A model generated the notes under the pieces. That model had not been told where the DNA came from. It worked only from the letters and a program-made list of their open reading frames with translations, and made no database searches. A DNA stretch of 64,000 nucleotides from Planococcus wigleyi (GTDB taxonomy: Bacteria; Bacillota; Bacilli; Bacillales_A; Planococcaceae). The stretch spans positions 62,001 through 126,000 of the forward strand of contig NZ_JACSPU010000003.1 in the NCBI RefSeq assembly GCF_014836985.1, written 5' to 3'. How positions within the stretch are numbered: the first letter of the stretch is position 1; every line of letters starts with the position of its first letter. Both the position numbers and the translations under genes were made by a program. This document shows positions 32,430 to 40,121 of the stretch, piece after piece.

Positions 32430-33299
32430 GTGGAAAACACTCAAAAAGAGCGTAATTTTAGTAACTTCGATGAAGCGGCGGCATACATACTTCAGTTGTT
32501 AAGCAAGCAGATCGGAATTAATTCCTTATTTATCGCGAAGAATGACGGAATCACCAATCACATCATTAAAGCACTCAACAGCGATAAGGCCTTAATTGAA
32601 GAAGGCAGTTCCATGCCGCTCCCTCATTCCTTCTGCAGTTTGAGCATCAATCACGGCCCGAAGGCTTTAGTGATTGAGGATGTTTCTGAAAATGAGCTGA
32701 CACGTTCTATGGGCATTGCGGCGAATTACGGACAAGGAACGTTTGTCGGTGTTCCGGTGTATTACAACGATGGTACTGTCTACGGAACAATATGTGGACT
32801 GGACGATCAGTATTACAAGCTCTCTGAAGAGCAGCTCTATACGTTTGAAATGATGTCGACATTATTGACCTATGTACTGGAACTGGAAAAAGCGAACCAC
32901 CAAATTCAGACATTAACAGCTCCAATCGTCCCAGTAACAAAAGGAGTGGCGATTGTACCGGTAATCGGCGAAATTACAGCTCCGCGTGCGCAAGTCATCA
33001 TCGAGCATGTACTTGAAAAATGCAGCCACGAACCGATGGATTATTTGATCATTGATGTGTCAGGGGTTCTGCAAATCAACGCTGTCGTAGGGGAATACTT
33101 GCTGAAGCTCGTGAATATTCTTAAAATAATTGGCGTGACGCCAGTTATTACAGGCATTCAGCCGTTCATGGCAATAAAAGTTCCGCATTTTGCGGCGGCG
33201 CTGAAAGGCGTTTTGATCGAAGCTAATCTTGAATCGGCCTTAAAGCAGTTAGGATTTGTTTTGATAAAAGAATGTAAAGAAAAATCAGACCTTCGTTGA
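32430..33299 (+). CDS. GAF-STAS protein, RsbR/YtvA-like stressosome paralogue
   Basis: The protein has about 289 residues. An N-terminal GAF domain (about 10-160: AKNDGITNHIIKALNS, PHSFCSLSINHGPKALVI, GQGTFVGVPVYYNDG) is followed by a STAS domain (about 175-280: APIVPVTKGVAIVPVIGEI, YLIIDVSGVLQINAVVGEYL). The STAS part aligns with RsbR, but the sites that carry the two phosphorylated threonines there read INAVV and MAIKV, so no threonine is present. The GTG at 32430 is favoured by GGGGGA 7 bases upstream; the ATG at 32424 is too close. It probably joins or tunes the stressosome that drives sigma-B. A terminator follows. Confidence 0.85.
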   Translation: MENTQKERNFSNFDEAAAYILQLLSKQIGINSLFIAKNDGITNHIIKALNSDKALIEEGSSMPLPHSFCSLSINHGPKALVIEDVSENELTRSMGIAANYGQGTFVGVPVYYNDGTVYGTICGLDDQYYKLSEEQLYTFEMMSTLLTYVLELEKANHQIQTLTAPIVPVTKGVAIVPVIGEITAPRAQVIIEHVLEKCSHEPMDYLIIDVSGVLQINAVVGEYLLKLVNILKIIGVTPVITGIQPFMAIKVPHFAAALKGVLIEANLESALKQLGFVLIKECKEKSDLR

Positions 33300-33316
33300 G
33301 GAGGTCTGATTTTTTG
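33279..33316. terminator. Bidirectional terminator between the GAF-STAS and phosphodiesterase genes
   Basis: AAAAATCAGACCT and AGGTCTGATTTTTT (33280-33292, 33302-33315) form a perfect 13-bp stem; the plus-strand stop codon lies in the loop. Confidence 0.9.
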
Positions 33317-33333
33317 GAGATAAGTTGCGCAAG

Positions 33334-33834
33334 TTAACTTTCTTTGTCAAAAAATACATGTTTCAATTCCCAGGAATCGCCGATTTCGAGCAAGCCAAAG
33401 GAATATTGTTCTTGTCTGCGCTTATCGGTTGGAGAACCTGGGTTGAACAAAGTAATGCCTTCAACTTCACGCATGATCGGTGTATGCGAATGCCCGAAAA
33501 CGATGATATCGACGTCATCATTAGCGAAGGTATCGAATGCCTGCTTCTCTGTAGGTTTGCGGTCACTGTCGCCATGAACGACGCCGATTTTTAAATCGCC
33601 GAAAGTGAAAATCTTTTTGCGGCCGAACTTGTCGAGAATATCCCATGGATCGACATTGCCGGTGACGCCATCGATGTCTGCATAGGCTGCCAGCTCGTGA
33701 TAAACATCCATCGTTTGCCAATCGCCTGCATGGATAATAAAGTCAGCTTCCTGACAAGCATCCACCAGTTTTTGCGGCAACTTCTTGGCGCGGAATGGAA
33801 CATGTGTATCTGACACAATAACGATTTTCTTCAT
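33334..33834 (-). CDS. Metallophosphoesterase, YfcE/MJ0936 type
   Basis: The 166-residue enzyme shows all calcineurin-like metal motifs: VSDTHVP (Asp9, His11), IIHAGDWQ, GVTGNVDPWD, IGVVHGDSDR and VFGHSHTP. Such two-metal phosphodiesterases cleave small phosphodiesters; the physiological substrate is open. GGAGGC lies close to the ATG. It is convergent with the GAF-STAS gene and shares its terminator. Confidence 0.92.
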   Translation of the reverse strand: MKKIVIVSDTHVPFRAKKLPQKLVDACQEADFIIHAGDWQTMDVYHELAAYADIDGVTGNVDPWDILDKFGRKKIFTFGDLKIGVVHGDSDRKPTEKQAFDTFANDDVDIIVFGHSHTPIMREVEGITLFNPGSPTDKRRQEQYSFGLLEIGDSWELKHVFFDKES

Positions 33835-33915
33835 CTGAACGCCTCCAGTCTATTTCTTTCTTTCACTTTACCAAATAAACTCTCCCGCGTCGAAACCCAA
33901 CCGATAGCCAGCCAG

Positions 33916-33941
33916 GGTTAAAATTTCAGTAAATAGGGAAG
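33916..33941 (+). promoter_or_regulatory. Probable sigma-B promoter of the small membrane protein gene
   Basis: GGTTAA (33916-33921) and GGGAAG (33936-33941) are separated by 14 bases, close to the sigma-B consensus GTTTAA-N14-GGGWAA. The ATG lies 51 bases downstream. Confidence 0.45.
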
Positions 33942-33992
33942 TGAATACAATAAGCCGAATTCGAAATGCTGAAGACAAACGGAGGGATAACC

Positions 33993-34277
33993 ATGAAAAA
34001 AAGTACGACAAAAAAGTTTTTTTATACTGGAGCAGCTATGGCCAGTAGTTTTCTTTTAATGACTGTCTACAAAAAGAACAAATCTAAAAAGATCTGGGTT
34101 TACGAAGATAACGATATGAGAAACAGTGCAACGGTAGACACTGAAGAAAGCGTCAATGCCGACACGGATGATGCAGAAATCGGATTGACCCAATTGGATT
34201 CTGCCTTTCGCTCTGAATGGCAGGCGAATGGATTTCCTCAAACGCATAAAGAGCTGGCAGAATTGGAAAGTAAATAA
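33993..34277 (+). CDS. Small membrane-anchored protein of unknown function
   Basis: The 94-residue protein has one N-terminal hydrophobic segment (FFYTGAAMASSFLLMTVY, residues 9-26) followed by a basic patch KKNKSKK and a charged, probably disordered region. The last 25 residues (LDSAFRSEWQANGFPQTHKE) look helical. No family is recognised. GGAGGG precedes the ATG at 33993; an in-frame ATG nine codons earlier has no site. A sigma-B-like promoter lies upstream, which suggests a general-stress membrane protein. Confidence 0.75.
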   Translation: MKKSTTKKFFYTGAAMASSFLLMTVYKKNKSKKIWVYEDNDMRNSATVDTEESVNADTDDAEIGLTQLDSAFRSEWQANGFPQTHKELAELESK

Positions 34278-34281
34278 CCGT

Positions 34282-34315
34282 GTGGCCCCAATGCAAGTGC
34301 TGGGGCCATTTTTTG
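34282..34315 (+). terminator. Intrinsic terminator after the small membrane protein gene
   Basis: TGGCCCCA (34283-34290) pairs with TGGGGCCA (34301-34308), followed by six T. Confidence 0.88.
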
Positions 34316-34357
34316 ATAGAGCTTTATAAAATCTAAAACTTAAGGAGGAAGAGGGGT

Positions 34358-34894
34358 ATGGAGAACAAAAGGAAAGTCGTTTGTTACATCGCTGAAAGCC
34401 TTGATGGCTATATCGCGACAGAAGATGATTCTCTCGAGTGGCTGTTTAAATCGGAAGTGGAGGGTGGCGGAGATGCTGGATACGCTGAGTTCATGGAAAA
34501 CATCGATACGGTCATTATGGGGCGCCGAACTTATGATTGGGTAATGGAAGCTGAAAACGGCAACTATCCTTATCAGGAATTAACCAGCTATGTCTTTACT
34601 TCATCAACTCCTCAAGAAAATTCAAACGTGATATTTACAAACCAAGAGATCCCAAGCTTTTTGGAGGACCTTAGAAAAAAACCTGGAAAAGATATATGGG
34701 TAATTGGAGGCAGCAAGCTGCTCCATGAATTCATAAAAGAGGATTTGATTGACGAATGGATTATTTCAATTGCTCCTGTATTGATTGGAAAAGGTATTCC
34801 TTTGTTTCAAACATTCGATTTTGAACTCCGTTTACTATTAAAAGAAGTAAAAATGTATGGCCAGTTTGCCCAATTGCATTATGAAAGAGCATGA
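34358..34894 (+). CDS. Dihydrofolate-reductase-family (RibD C-terminal-like) protein
   Basis: The 178-residue protein begins KRKVVCYIAESLDGYIATED, then VIMGRRTYDWVM, GKDIWVIGGSKLLHEF and ISIAPVLIGKGIPLFQ. This is the RibD_C/YyaP type, an NADPH-binding reductase fold related to dihydrofolate reductase and the riboflavin reductase. It is not a canonical DHFR because it lacks the WNLP-type start and ends with the RibD_C pattern. Substrate unknown. AAGGAGG lies before the ATG. The gene appears to be transcribed alone, between two terminators. Confidence 0.88.
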   Translation: MENKRKVVCYIAESLDGYIATEDDSLEWLFKSEVEGGGDAGYAEFMENIDTVIMGRRTYDWVMEAENGNYPYQELTSYVFTSSTPQENSNVIFTNQEIPSFLEDLRKKPGKDIWVIGGSKLLHEFIKEDLIDEWIISIAPVLIGKGIPLFQTFDFELRLLLKEVKMYGQFAQLHYERA

Positions 34895-34903
34895 GCATGG
34901 TTG

Positions 34904-34932
34904 AAAGGGCTGCAGCGAGCAGCCTTTTTTAG
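34904..34932 (+). terminator. Intrinsic terminator after the DHFR-family gene
   Basis: GGCTGC and GCAGCC (34908-34913 and 34919-34924) with loop AGCGA and TTTTTT. The 200 bases after it are very AT-rich and hold no gene. Confidence 0.8.
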
Positions 34933-35131
34933 TTTCATTTTTTTATGTGTAAATACCTAATATTTAGAAAAGATAATGCCTCTTTTTTTATCAAACAACA
35001 ATAAACTACTACTTTTGGCTATTCTTTCACTAAATAACAAGTAGTTACGAGGGATTGAATTCTTACTATTCCAATTATATACTATTAAAAGGAATCATTT
35101 GTTGATTCTTGGAATAGAAGGGAGAGAAAGC

Positions 35132-35755
35132 ATGAAGAAGTTAAAAGTAGCAATATTCGCCTTATTCACGATTTTATTCTTAGGTTTTTCTCAAACCTCG
35201 GCAGAAGCACATTCTCCAGACCTGCATGAAGGAGTTTCCGGACAGGACGTAACAGAACTCCAGTCCACCTTGAAAAAGTTAGGCTACTTCCAGACAACTC
35301 CAACAGGTTATTATGGATCGATAACTAAAAATGCAGTTATTCAGTTTCAGCGTGATTTCAATGTTCCGGCTACAGGATTTACTGGATCATTAACACGGGC
35401 GAAACTTTCAGATGTTGATATGATGGCGCGTGTTGTACACGGAGAAGCGCGCGGTGAAAATTACACAGGACAAGTTGCGGTAGCGGCTGTTATATTGAAC
35501 CGCATCGATTCTTCGTTATTTCCCAACAGTACATACAATGTGATTTTTCAGCGTAATGCATTCACTGCCGTAAACGACGGACAGTATGGATTAAAACCGA
35601 ACTCGACAGCTTACCAGGCAGTAAAAGCGGCTGTTAAGGGCTGGGATCCTTCACTTGGAGCCACTTATTATTACAATCCGAGCGGTGTTACGGACACGTG
35701 GATTTTCTCGCGTACAACCATCACCAAAATCGGAAAACATGTTTTTGCAAAATAA
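35132..35755 (+). CDS. sleB: SleB-type cell-wall hydrolase with peptidoglycan-binding domain
   Basis: The 207-residue protein has a signal peptide (1-26, cut after AEA), a PG_binding_1 domain at about 33-92 (GVSGQDVTELQSTLKKLGYF, YYGSITKNAVIQFQRDF) and a Hydrolase_2 domain from 95 with VVHGEARGEN, where Glu105 matches the catalytic residue of SleB, and AAVILNRIDSSLFPNS. SleB is the spore-cortex lytic transglycosylase; here it could equally remodel vegetative wall. ATG 35132 has GGGAGAG upstream. No YpeB partner gene follows, which argues against a strict cortex role. Confidence 0.88.
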   Translation: MKKLKVAIFALFTILFLGFSQTSAEAHSPDLHEGVSGQDVTELQSTLKKLGYFQTTPTGYYGSITKNAVIQFQRDFNVPATGFTGSLTRAKLSDVDMMARVVHGEARGENYTGQVAVAAVILNRIDSSLFPNSTYNVIFQRNAFTAVNDGQYGLKPNSTAYQAVKAAVKGWDPSLGATYYYNPSGVTDTWIFSRTTITKIGKHVFAK

Positions 35756-35762
35756 TTTCCAG

Positions 35763-35794
35763 CATCGCCCTGAAAAAACAGGGCGATTTTTTTA
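35763..35794 (+). terminator. Intrinsic terminator after the SleB-like gene
   Basis: ATCGCCCTG (35764-35772) pairs with CAGGGCGAT (35779-35787), loop AAAAAA, followed by seven T. Confidence 0.9.
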
Positions 35795-35859
35795 TGGTGT
35801 AAGTATAAAAGAAAAAAAGCGTTATACTTAGAAAAGGAACATTGAGAGGTGGAAGAAGA

Positions 35860-36207
35860 ATGACAAAAGAAAATGCACAGCAATTGCCGCCAAAAACCTG
35901 CACGATCGAAAAGCTGGTAACGAACAAACGGGATGTAGAAAAAGTCTTGTCAGGTACGAAGTCTGCTACTCGCCGAAATGGCCGTTATGCCGATATCGGT
36001 GAGACTACGGTATTGAATGATAAAAAGATTATGGTGGATGACGTATATCAGCAAACGCTTGGCGAATTGACAGATGAAATGATCATCCGGGAAGGCTATG
36101 CGACGGTCGAAGAATACAAGCAATCCATCTTGTCTTTCCATCCCGGAATGCCCTGGCTTCCGGAGATGACAGTTTGGGTTCATGAGTTCCATTTGGTAGA
36201 AGAGTAA
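35860..36207 (+). CDS. ASCH-domain protein
   Basis: The 115-residue protein is an ASCH domain: CTIEKLVTNKRDVEKVLSGT, KSATRRNGRYADIGE (the conserved loop near the RNA-binding groove), then YQQTLGELTDEMIIREGY, and the terminal PEMTVWVHEFHLVEE. ASCH proteins resemble EVE/PUA domains and bind modified nucleosides or RNA. ATG 35860 lies about 10 bases after GAGGTGG; the frame extends six codons further without support. It precedes a small membrane protein gene by 7 bases and may share its message. Confidence 0.88.
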   Translation: MTKENAQQLPPKTCTIEKLVTNKRDVEKVLSGTKSATRRNGRYADIGETTVLNDKKIMVDDVYQQTLGELTDEMIIREGYATVEEYKQSILSFHPGMPWLPEMTVWVHEFHLVEE

Positions 36208-36214
36208 GTATCCC

Positions 36215-36643
36215 ATGTACACATTCGTTCTCTATGCCCATATTTTAAGTGCCGTTTTGTCGATCGGCCCATTTTTTGTTTTGCTTCCTTTAGTGAAACG
36301 AATGGAGGCGGCAAGCGGCAACGTATTAGACGCGCATATCATTACGTTTAAGTCAGCTACACGGCTTGTAAAACATGCCGGACACGTGCTCGTTGCTACA
36401 GGCATCCTGCTGATTTGGCAAGGGCCGTGGCAGTGGTCGACTTCATGGATTGTGTGCACGCTGGCGGTTATGGTCGCATCGATCTTTTTCCTAGCCCGTG
36501 CCTTTACACCGATTCTTCGCCAATTCGGCGGAGGTGCAGATCACACGTTGCTGGTTAAAAAATTAAACCGCTCGTTGTGGATTTATATTTTATTGTTATT
36601 ATTAATGCTCTGGTTCATGGTCGGCAAGCCGATGTTTTGGTAA
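36215..36643 (+). CDS. Small four-helix membrane protein (DUF2269-like)
   Basis: The 142-residue protein has four hydrophobic helices, beginning TFVLYAHILSAVLSIGPFFV with an early His and Pro, and containing TRLVKHAGHVLVATGILLIWQ. The conserved histidines in helices 1 and 2 fit DUF2269-like integral membrane proteins, but this assignment is weak. The ribosome site is poor (AGAGTAAG), consistent with coupling to the ASCH gene 7 bases upstream. Function unknown. A terminator follows. Confidence 0.7.
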   Translation: MYTFVLYAHILSAVLSIGPFFVLLPLVKRMEAASGNVLDAHIITFKSATRLVKHAGHVLVATGILLIWQGPWQWSTSWIVCTLAVMVASIFFLARAFTPILRQFGGGADHTLLVKKLNRSLWIYILLLLLMLWFMVGKPMFW

Positions 36644-36689
36644 CGAAAAGGACGACCCCGCTCATTTAAGAGCAGTGTCGTCCTTTTTG
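36644..36689. terminator. Bidirectional terminator after the DUF2269-like and sugar ABC genes
   Basis: AAAAGGACGAC pairs with GTCGTCCTTTTT (36646-36656, 36677-36688), with an inner GCTC/GAGC stem. Confidence 0.85.
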
Positions 36690-37499
36690 TCAGCCTTTGA
36701 CAGCGCCTGCCGTCATACCGGCAACGAAATAACGCTGCAAGAAGACATAAGCGATGACCATCGGTGCTGAAGCGATAATGACGCCTGTAAAGAGCATCGG
36801 GTAGTTGGTTGAGTATTCGCCCTGGAACTCCAGCAAAGCAAGCGGCAGGGTCTTGTAGGCGTTATCGGTGATGAACAGCAACGGATAGAGCAAGTCGTTC
36901 CAGTGCATCACAAACAGGAAAATGGCTGTAGCTGATAAGGAAGGCAGCGACAACGGAATCGCCACTTTGGTGTAGATTTTCCAGTTGCCGGCACCGTCTA
37001 TGGTAGAAGCTTCAAATAATTCCCTTGGCAAGGTCTTCATGAATCCAGTCAGAATAAAGACTGCAATCGGCAACGTGGTAGCGATATTGACGAGAATGAG
37101 CCCCAGCAAACTATTGGTCAGGCTGAGATCAAGCATCAGCGAATAGAGCGGAATCATACTCACTTGTGCCGGTACCATCATGCCGAGTGTGAACAAAATG
37201 AACAAAAAATTGCCGAGCCAATTATTGAGGCGGGTGATGCCATAGGCAATCATCGAAGCAAAGAACAGCGTCAAAGACACCGAAAACAAGGTGACGATTG
37301 TGCTGTTCATAAAATAGCCGGCCATCGTCTGTTCCTGGAAAATCGCTGCATAATTCTCAAACTGAAGGCCGGACTCGGGCAACCCAAGTGGATTTCTAAA
37401 AGTTTCCTGAATCGTCTTCAAAGAAGTCAAAACGACGATCAGCAAAGGAACCAGAATCAGCAGCGCATAGATGAGTAAAGAAAATCTACGGAAGAACAA
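36690..37499 (-). CDS. Carbohydrate ABC transporter permease, MalG type
   Basis: The 269-residue permease has six helices and the coupling loop PRELFEASTIDGAGNWKIYTKVAIPLSLP (EAA motif, residues about 165-195). The final YFVAGMTAGAVKG is typical of MalG/AraQ-type proteins. A TTG start is used; AAAGGAGG lies 8 bases upstream. It belongs with the MalF-type permease and the binding lipoprotein upstream on the same strand, but a 344-base gap filled by a dispersed repeat separates it from its partner permease. No ATPase gene lies in the cluster; a shared MsmX-type ATPase is normally used in such systems. Confidence 0.92.
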   Translation of the reverse strand: MFFRRFSLLIYALLILVPLLIVVLTSLKTIQETFRNPLGLPESGLQFENYAAIFQEQTMAGYFMNSTIVTLFSVSLTLFFASMIAYGITRLNNWLGNFLFILFTLGMMVPAQVSMIPLYSLMLDLSLTNSLLGLILVNIATTLPIAVFILTGFMKTLPRELFEASTIDGAGNWKIYTKVAIPLSLPSLSATAIFLFVMHWNDLLYPLLFITDNAYKTLPLALLEFQGEYSTNYPMLFTGVIIASAPMVIAYVFLQRYFVAGMTAGAVKG

Positions 37500-37559
37500 G
37501 CTGTTGTCCTCCTTTCTTAAAGCTTAGAAGATAAAACATTTACGCAGAATTTAGAAAAA

Positions 37560-37848
37560 GTTTCTCGGGCCATAAGCCACTCTGTTTGTGCGGCTGAAAA
37601 CATGCCATTTCGCTGGTCTGTCTTATGTCCGTCAGAGCTACACGGGCGCTTCCGCTTTTCTATGTCCAGACTCCGGCAGCCAGCCCCTCGAGTCGCTTCA
37701 GTCTTACCAGCAATGGCAAAGAACGCCATTACCGGTAAGACTTCCAGCGCTTGTCGGAGGCCCCCAGGATGCGGGTCAGCTAACCGTTGCGACAGGAAGT
37801 CGCGTTCTTAGGTTAGCTTCTACTGACGGCTGCCTTCGCTTTTCTAGT
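37560..37848. repeat. Dispersed structured repeat, copy C, between two permease genes
   Basis: The segment contains CATAAGCC...CTTATG and the 49-bp core (37612-37660) shared with copies A and B, then two long hairpins: AGTCTTACC...GGTAAGACT with inner AATGGC/GCCATT (about 37707-37743), and AGCTAACC...GGTTAGCT with inner GCGAC/GTCGC (about 37780-37818). It ends with a CGCTTTTCTA edge that touches the TAG stop of the permease gene. The 344-base gap holds no other feature. Confidence 0.8.
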
Positions 37849-38719
37849 AAGAAATCCTATCAGAACGCAATGCTTTAAATTGCAGGAACGTAATGATGGC
37901 GATGATGATCATGAAGATGACCGAGATCGCACTAGCGTAGCCGAATTGGTAACTTCTGAAGGCGATATCGAAAATGTAAGTAGCCACAATTTCAGTTGAA
38001 TTATTAGGGCCGCCTCCGGTCATCGCAAAAACCAGGTCGAATGCTTTGAACGATTGGATGGTGGTGTAGGCCACAACAATCGTTGCAGAAGGAGCCAGCA
38101 ACGGCCAAGTGACTTTGCGGAAAGTCTGCCATTTGGTGGCGCCTTCGATTTTTGCCACTTCGTAAAGTTCGTCCGGAATCGCCTGCAATCCTGCCACGAA
38201 AATGATGAGCATTTGCCCGGCGTGGAACCAAATTTGCGTAACTGCCAAGGAATAGATGGCGATATTTGAGTTGCCGAGCCAGTTTTGTGCTAGGAAATCA
38301 AGGCCGACGAGCTCCAGCGTCTGATTCAGGATGCCAAGGGAGGGGTCGTAGATGAACGACCAGATAAAGGCTACTGAAACGGACGACAGGATGGTCGGAA
38401 AGAAATACAGGGCACGCAAGAAAACCGTAGTCTTGTTATTTTTTAGGACAATCAAGGCGAATGCCAGTGCAACGAGCGTCTGGAAGACAACAACCACGAG
38501 CATGAATTTCAGGTTGTTTCCGATGGTTTTCCGGAAAATGGTATCTCCTGTAAAGGCGCGCTCGTAATTGTCGATTCCGACAAATTGGAAGCTCGAGCTT
38601 AGGCCATCCCAATCCGTAAACGAATAGAACAAGGCGCTGACTGTCGGATAAACAAAGAAAACTGCATATAGGAAAAGCCCGGGCAGAAAGAATAAGTAGA
38701 TGGATTTAGAAATTTTCAT
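37844..38719 (-). CDS. Carbohydrate ABC transporter permease, MalF/UgpA type
   Basis: The 291-residue permease has six helices. The N-terminal SIYLFFLPGLFLYAVFFVYP and the coupling loop PDELYEVAKIEGATKWQTF define the MalF/UgpA class; the late FDLVFAMTGGGPNNSTE is the usual pore-region motif. It follows the binding-protein gene with a 4-base gap, so it is the second gene of the operon. The stop TAG is the edge of repeat copy C (CTAGAAAAGCG), so the last codons may have been changed by its arrival; the RSDRISY end is of normal length. Confidence 0.92.
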   Translation of the reverse strand: MKISKSIYLFFLPGLFLYAVFFVYPTVSALFYSFTDWDGLSSSFQFVGIDNYERAFTGDTIFRKTIGNNLKFMLVVVVFQTLVALAFALIVLKNNKTTVFLRALYFFPTILSSVSVAFIWSFIYDPSLGILNQTLELVGLDFLAQNWLGNSNIAIYSLAVTQIWFHAGQMLIIFVAGLQAIPDELYEVAKIEGATKWQTFRKVTWPLLAPSATIVVAYTTIQSFKAFDLVFAMTGGGPNNSTEIVATYIFDIAFRSYQFGYASAISVIFMIIIAIITFLQFKALRSDRISY

Positions 38720-38723
38720 CCCG

Positions 38724-39983
38724 TTATTCCCTGTTTTCGTCTACGAGCTGTTGTGCTTCTTCAGCAGCCGTCATCGGGTCTGCTCCACCCAGAACATTTT
38801 CGATCGAGCTGAGGACAGCCGCTTCGATTTGGGCATTGGTGATCAAGAAGCGCGGCTGGAATCGGGTTTTTCGTTCATCAATCCAATATGCAGTGTTTTT
38901 CAATACTTCAGATTCGTATTCAACATCGTTGACTGTCAGATGCTGGCCGGTTTCATTGGCATATTGGGAAGCAATTTCAGGCTGGCTTAAAAAATTGATA
39001 AACTCTTTTGCCTGTTCTTTTTTCTCCGATTTGCTGTTGACTGCCAACATGAAAGTTGCTGTATTGATGCCTTCATACACGGCTTCGCTTTCTTCCACAG
39101 TGATTGGCGCCATCAAGTCGAGCTGAAGGTCCGGGTTCAACCCAAGCAAGGCCGACATGTGATAAGAACCTGTAGCGAGCATAGCGGCTTCTTCATTGGC
39201 GACCATGGCCATCGCCGAATCCTGGCTGGTACCAAGTGCGTCCGCTTGAATATAGCCTTTTTGCTCAAGCAGCTGGAAATCTTCTAAAGTCTTGACCCAC
39301 CATTCGTTGGTCAGGGATTCTTCACCGTTTTGAAGCTTTTCAAAAATATCTTCATCCGGTGCATTATTCATCATCATGCTGTTCATAAATTGGTTGGGGC
39401 CAATATCTGCTCCGGGAAACGCGATAGGTGTGATGTCGTTTTCCAAAAGAGTGTCGGCCATTTCCTGGAATTCAGTCCAGCTTTTCGGCACTTCCAAGCC
39501 AAGCTCTTCAAACATGCCTTTATTGTAAACCGGCATATTGAAAACCAGCTGATAAGGAAGGGCGAATTGGGTGCCGTCTTTTTGTCCAACGCTGATCAGT
39601 TCTTCATCGAAATTGGAGACGAACTCCTCATCGCTTAAATCTTCGAATAACCCTGCACTGGCAATAGCTTCAAATTGAGCGCCAGGGAAAGAGGTGAAGA
39701 CGTCACCTGTTGAGCCGTCCTGTAATAGGCGCTGTCCCGTAGCCTGATATTGCTCGGATGGATAAATCGTCATCTCTACAGTAATATTAGGGTTTTCGTC
39801 TTCGAACTGGGCAATGATATCATCCAATACTGCTTTATCTTCGCCTCTCCAATGGATAAAGCTGATCTGGGTGCTGTCTTCGCCACTTTCATTGCTGGTA
39901 TCGCTGGTGCTTTCACCTGCACATCCTGCAAGCAACAAACTTAAAGATAAAACTCCTGATGACAACAATGCATACTTTTTCAT
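38724..39983 (-). CDS. Carbohydrate ABC transporter substrate-binding lipoprotein
   Basis: The 419-residue protein has a lipobox LLLAGCAG near residue 21, an STSDTSNESG linker and an SBP_bac_1 fold: ISFIHWRGEDKAVLDDIIAQ, FEDENPNITVEM, TGDVFTSFPGAQFEAIA and FALPYQLVFNMPVYNKG. It would deliver an oligosaccharide to the two permeases. GGGAGGAG lies before the ATG. The upstream region shows a TATAAA on the minus strand but no confident -35, and no regulator gene is adjacent. The sugar is not known. Confidence 0.92.
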   Translation of the reverse strand: MKKYALLSSGVLSLSLLLAGCAGESTSDTSNESGEDSTQISFIHWRGEDKAVLDDIIAQFEDENPNITVEMTIYPSEQYQATGQRLLQDGSTGDVFTSFPGAQFEAIASAGLFEDLSDEEFVSNFDEELISVGQKDGTQFALPYQLVFNMPVYNKGMFEELGLEVPKSWTEFQEMADTLLENDITPIAFPGADIGPNQFMNSMMMNNAPDEDIFEKLQNGEESLTNEWWVKTLEDFQLLEQKGYIQADALGTSQDSAMAMVANEEAAMLATGSYHMSALLGLNPDLQLDLMAPITVEESEAVYEGINTATFMLAVNSKSEKKEQAKEFINFLSQPEIASQYANETGQHLTVNDVEYESEVLKNTAYWIDERKTRFQPRFLITNAQIEAAVLSSIENVLGGADPMTAAEEAQQLVDENRE

Positions 39984-40086
39984 CGTCCGTTCTCCTCCCT
40001 CTATTGTGAAAGTTGAAATGCTTACTTCATTTATACCCCAATCTATCCTGTAAATACAGAATTATCTAATTAAGGGCTGTTTTTAG

Positions 40087-40115
40087 TTGACAAAACCGGC
40101 TGGATTGCATAAGAT
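40087..40115 (+). promoter_or_regulatory. Promoter of the trpEG T-box transcript
   Basis: -35 TTGACA (40087-40092) and -10 TAAGAT (40110-40115) are 17 bases apart. The T-box leader begins about 7 bases later. Confidence 0.8.
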
Positions 40116-40121
40116 AGGCAC

